Shown here: positions 63,978 through 64,000 of the stretch, piece by piece | Layout of the letters: the number at the start of each line of letters is the position of its first letter | Position numbering within the stretch: position 1 is the first letter of the stretch | Source: Anaerolineales bacterium UBA6055 | Lineage (GTDB): Bacteria > Chloroflexota > Anaerolineae > Aggregatilineales > Phototrophicaceae | Length of the DNA: 64,000 nt | Direction of reading: 5' to 3' | Assembly: GCA_002428985.1 (NCBI GenBank) | Contig: DIYL01000034.1 | Coordinates: 168,534 to 232,533, forward strand | Notes under the pieces: generated by a model | Database searches by the model: none | Seen by the model: the letters and a program-made list of their open reading frames with translations, nothing else | What the model was told of the DNA's origin: nothing | Translations under genes and position numbers: made by a program

Positions 63978-64000
63978 ATGGCAATCCGCATTGTTATCGC
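63978..64000 (+). CDS. Start of a further gene, cut by the window end
   Basis: ATG at 63978 preceded by GAGGTAGG. Only MAIRIVI is visible, which resembles the start of a response regulator receiver domain (MxIRIVIADD). Too short to assign. Confidence 0.45.

Noticed and set aside
1..64000. CRISPR arrays, tRNA and rRNA genes
   Set aside because: No regularly spaced repeats or tRNA-like T-arm/acceptor patterns were noticed by eye; a covariance search was not possible.

Overview
The window most resembles the genome of a heterotrophic, saprophytic bacterium of moderate, slightly AT-rich composition, probably a member of the Chloroflexota (Anaerolineae-like). This placement is an inference from gene content and protein style: ABC sugar transporters with chloroflexotal signal peptides, TolB-like propellers, many sulfatases and phytanoyl-CoA dioxygenase (PhyH) family oxygenases, and a TipAS-type MerR regulator. 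No rRNA, tRNA or CRISPR array was recognised, so taxonomy is tentative.

Layout. (1) 85-5150: a sugar-acid/keto-acid catabolic patch with an MBL hydrolase, a fumarylacetoacetate-hydrolase-family protein and an M24-like protein in one overlapping operon, then a VOC protein on the other strand and an enolase-superfamily dehydratase. (2) 5279-7831: a solute-binding-like protein without a signal peptide and a TolB-like propeller. (3) 8215-13635: a ribose/inositol-type ABC importer (binding protein, small membrane protein, a permease fused to a paralogue of that small protein, single-domain ATPase, lipoprotein). (4) 13822-19507: housekeeping and stress genes (Rrf2, DinB, DUF2268 protease plus TipAS-MerR, RarA, PhyH, ferritin). 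(5) 19508-22339: a sparse island with a phage-like orphan protein and a small LexA-like DNA-binding protein behind a perfect inverted repeat. (6) 22340-28012 (minus): a glycoside/lipid hydrolase operon (ceramidase-like, acetylxylan-esterase-like, GH38 alpha-mannosidase, HAD). (7) 28013-36211: regulators and redox enzymes (Rrf2, HxlR, DJ-1/PfpI, F420-reductase-like, GST, class V aminotransferase, crotonase, TetR) plus a relic of the aminotransferase. (8) 36336-57480: a large polysaccharide/sugar-acid utilisation locus. It holds a LacI regulator, an ABC importer without ATPase, three Cys-type sulfatases, two PhyH oxygenases, a fused FAD oxidoreductase, an unknown propeller-like protein, LacZ-type GH2, two enolase-superfamily enzymes and an RraA-like aldolase. 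(9) 57533-58300: IS relics in inverted orientation. (10) 58291-64000: part of an integrated mobile element (large serine recombinase, CHC2/Toprim primase-like protein, DUF3987 protein, two short genes of 36 and 53 codons, and a divergent frameshifted response regulator behind an array of CGACAA repeats).

How the genes work together (inference). Region 8 reads as one pathway: extracellular or periplasmic cleavage of a sulfated glycan or glycoside, import of oligosaccharides by the 44.5-47.9 kb transporter (its ATPase must lie elsewhere), desulfation by the sulfatases, hydrolysis by GH2 (and possibly GH38/esterase from region 6), oxidation by the FAD enzyme and PhyH oxygenases, then dehydration of sugar acids by the enolase-superfamily enzymes to 2-keto-3-deoxy acids that RraA-like or FAH-family proteins split or dehydrate. 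The LacI protein at 48-49 kb, with a 19-nt palindrome in the divergent promoter region, is the likely local regulator. The right end is a separate replicative/integrative module that continues past base 64000.
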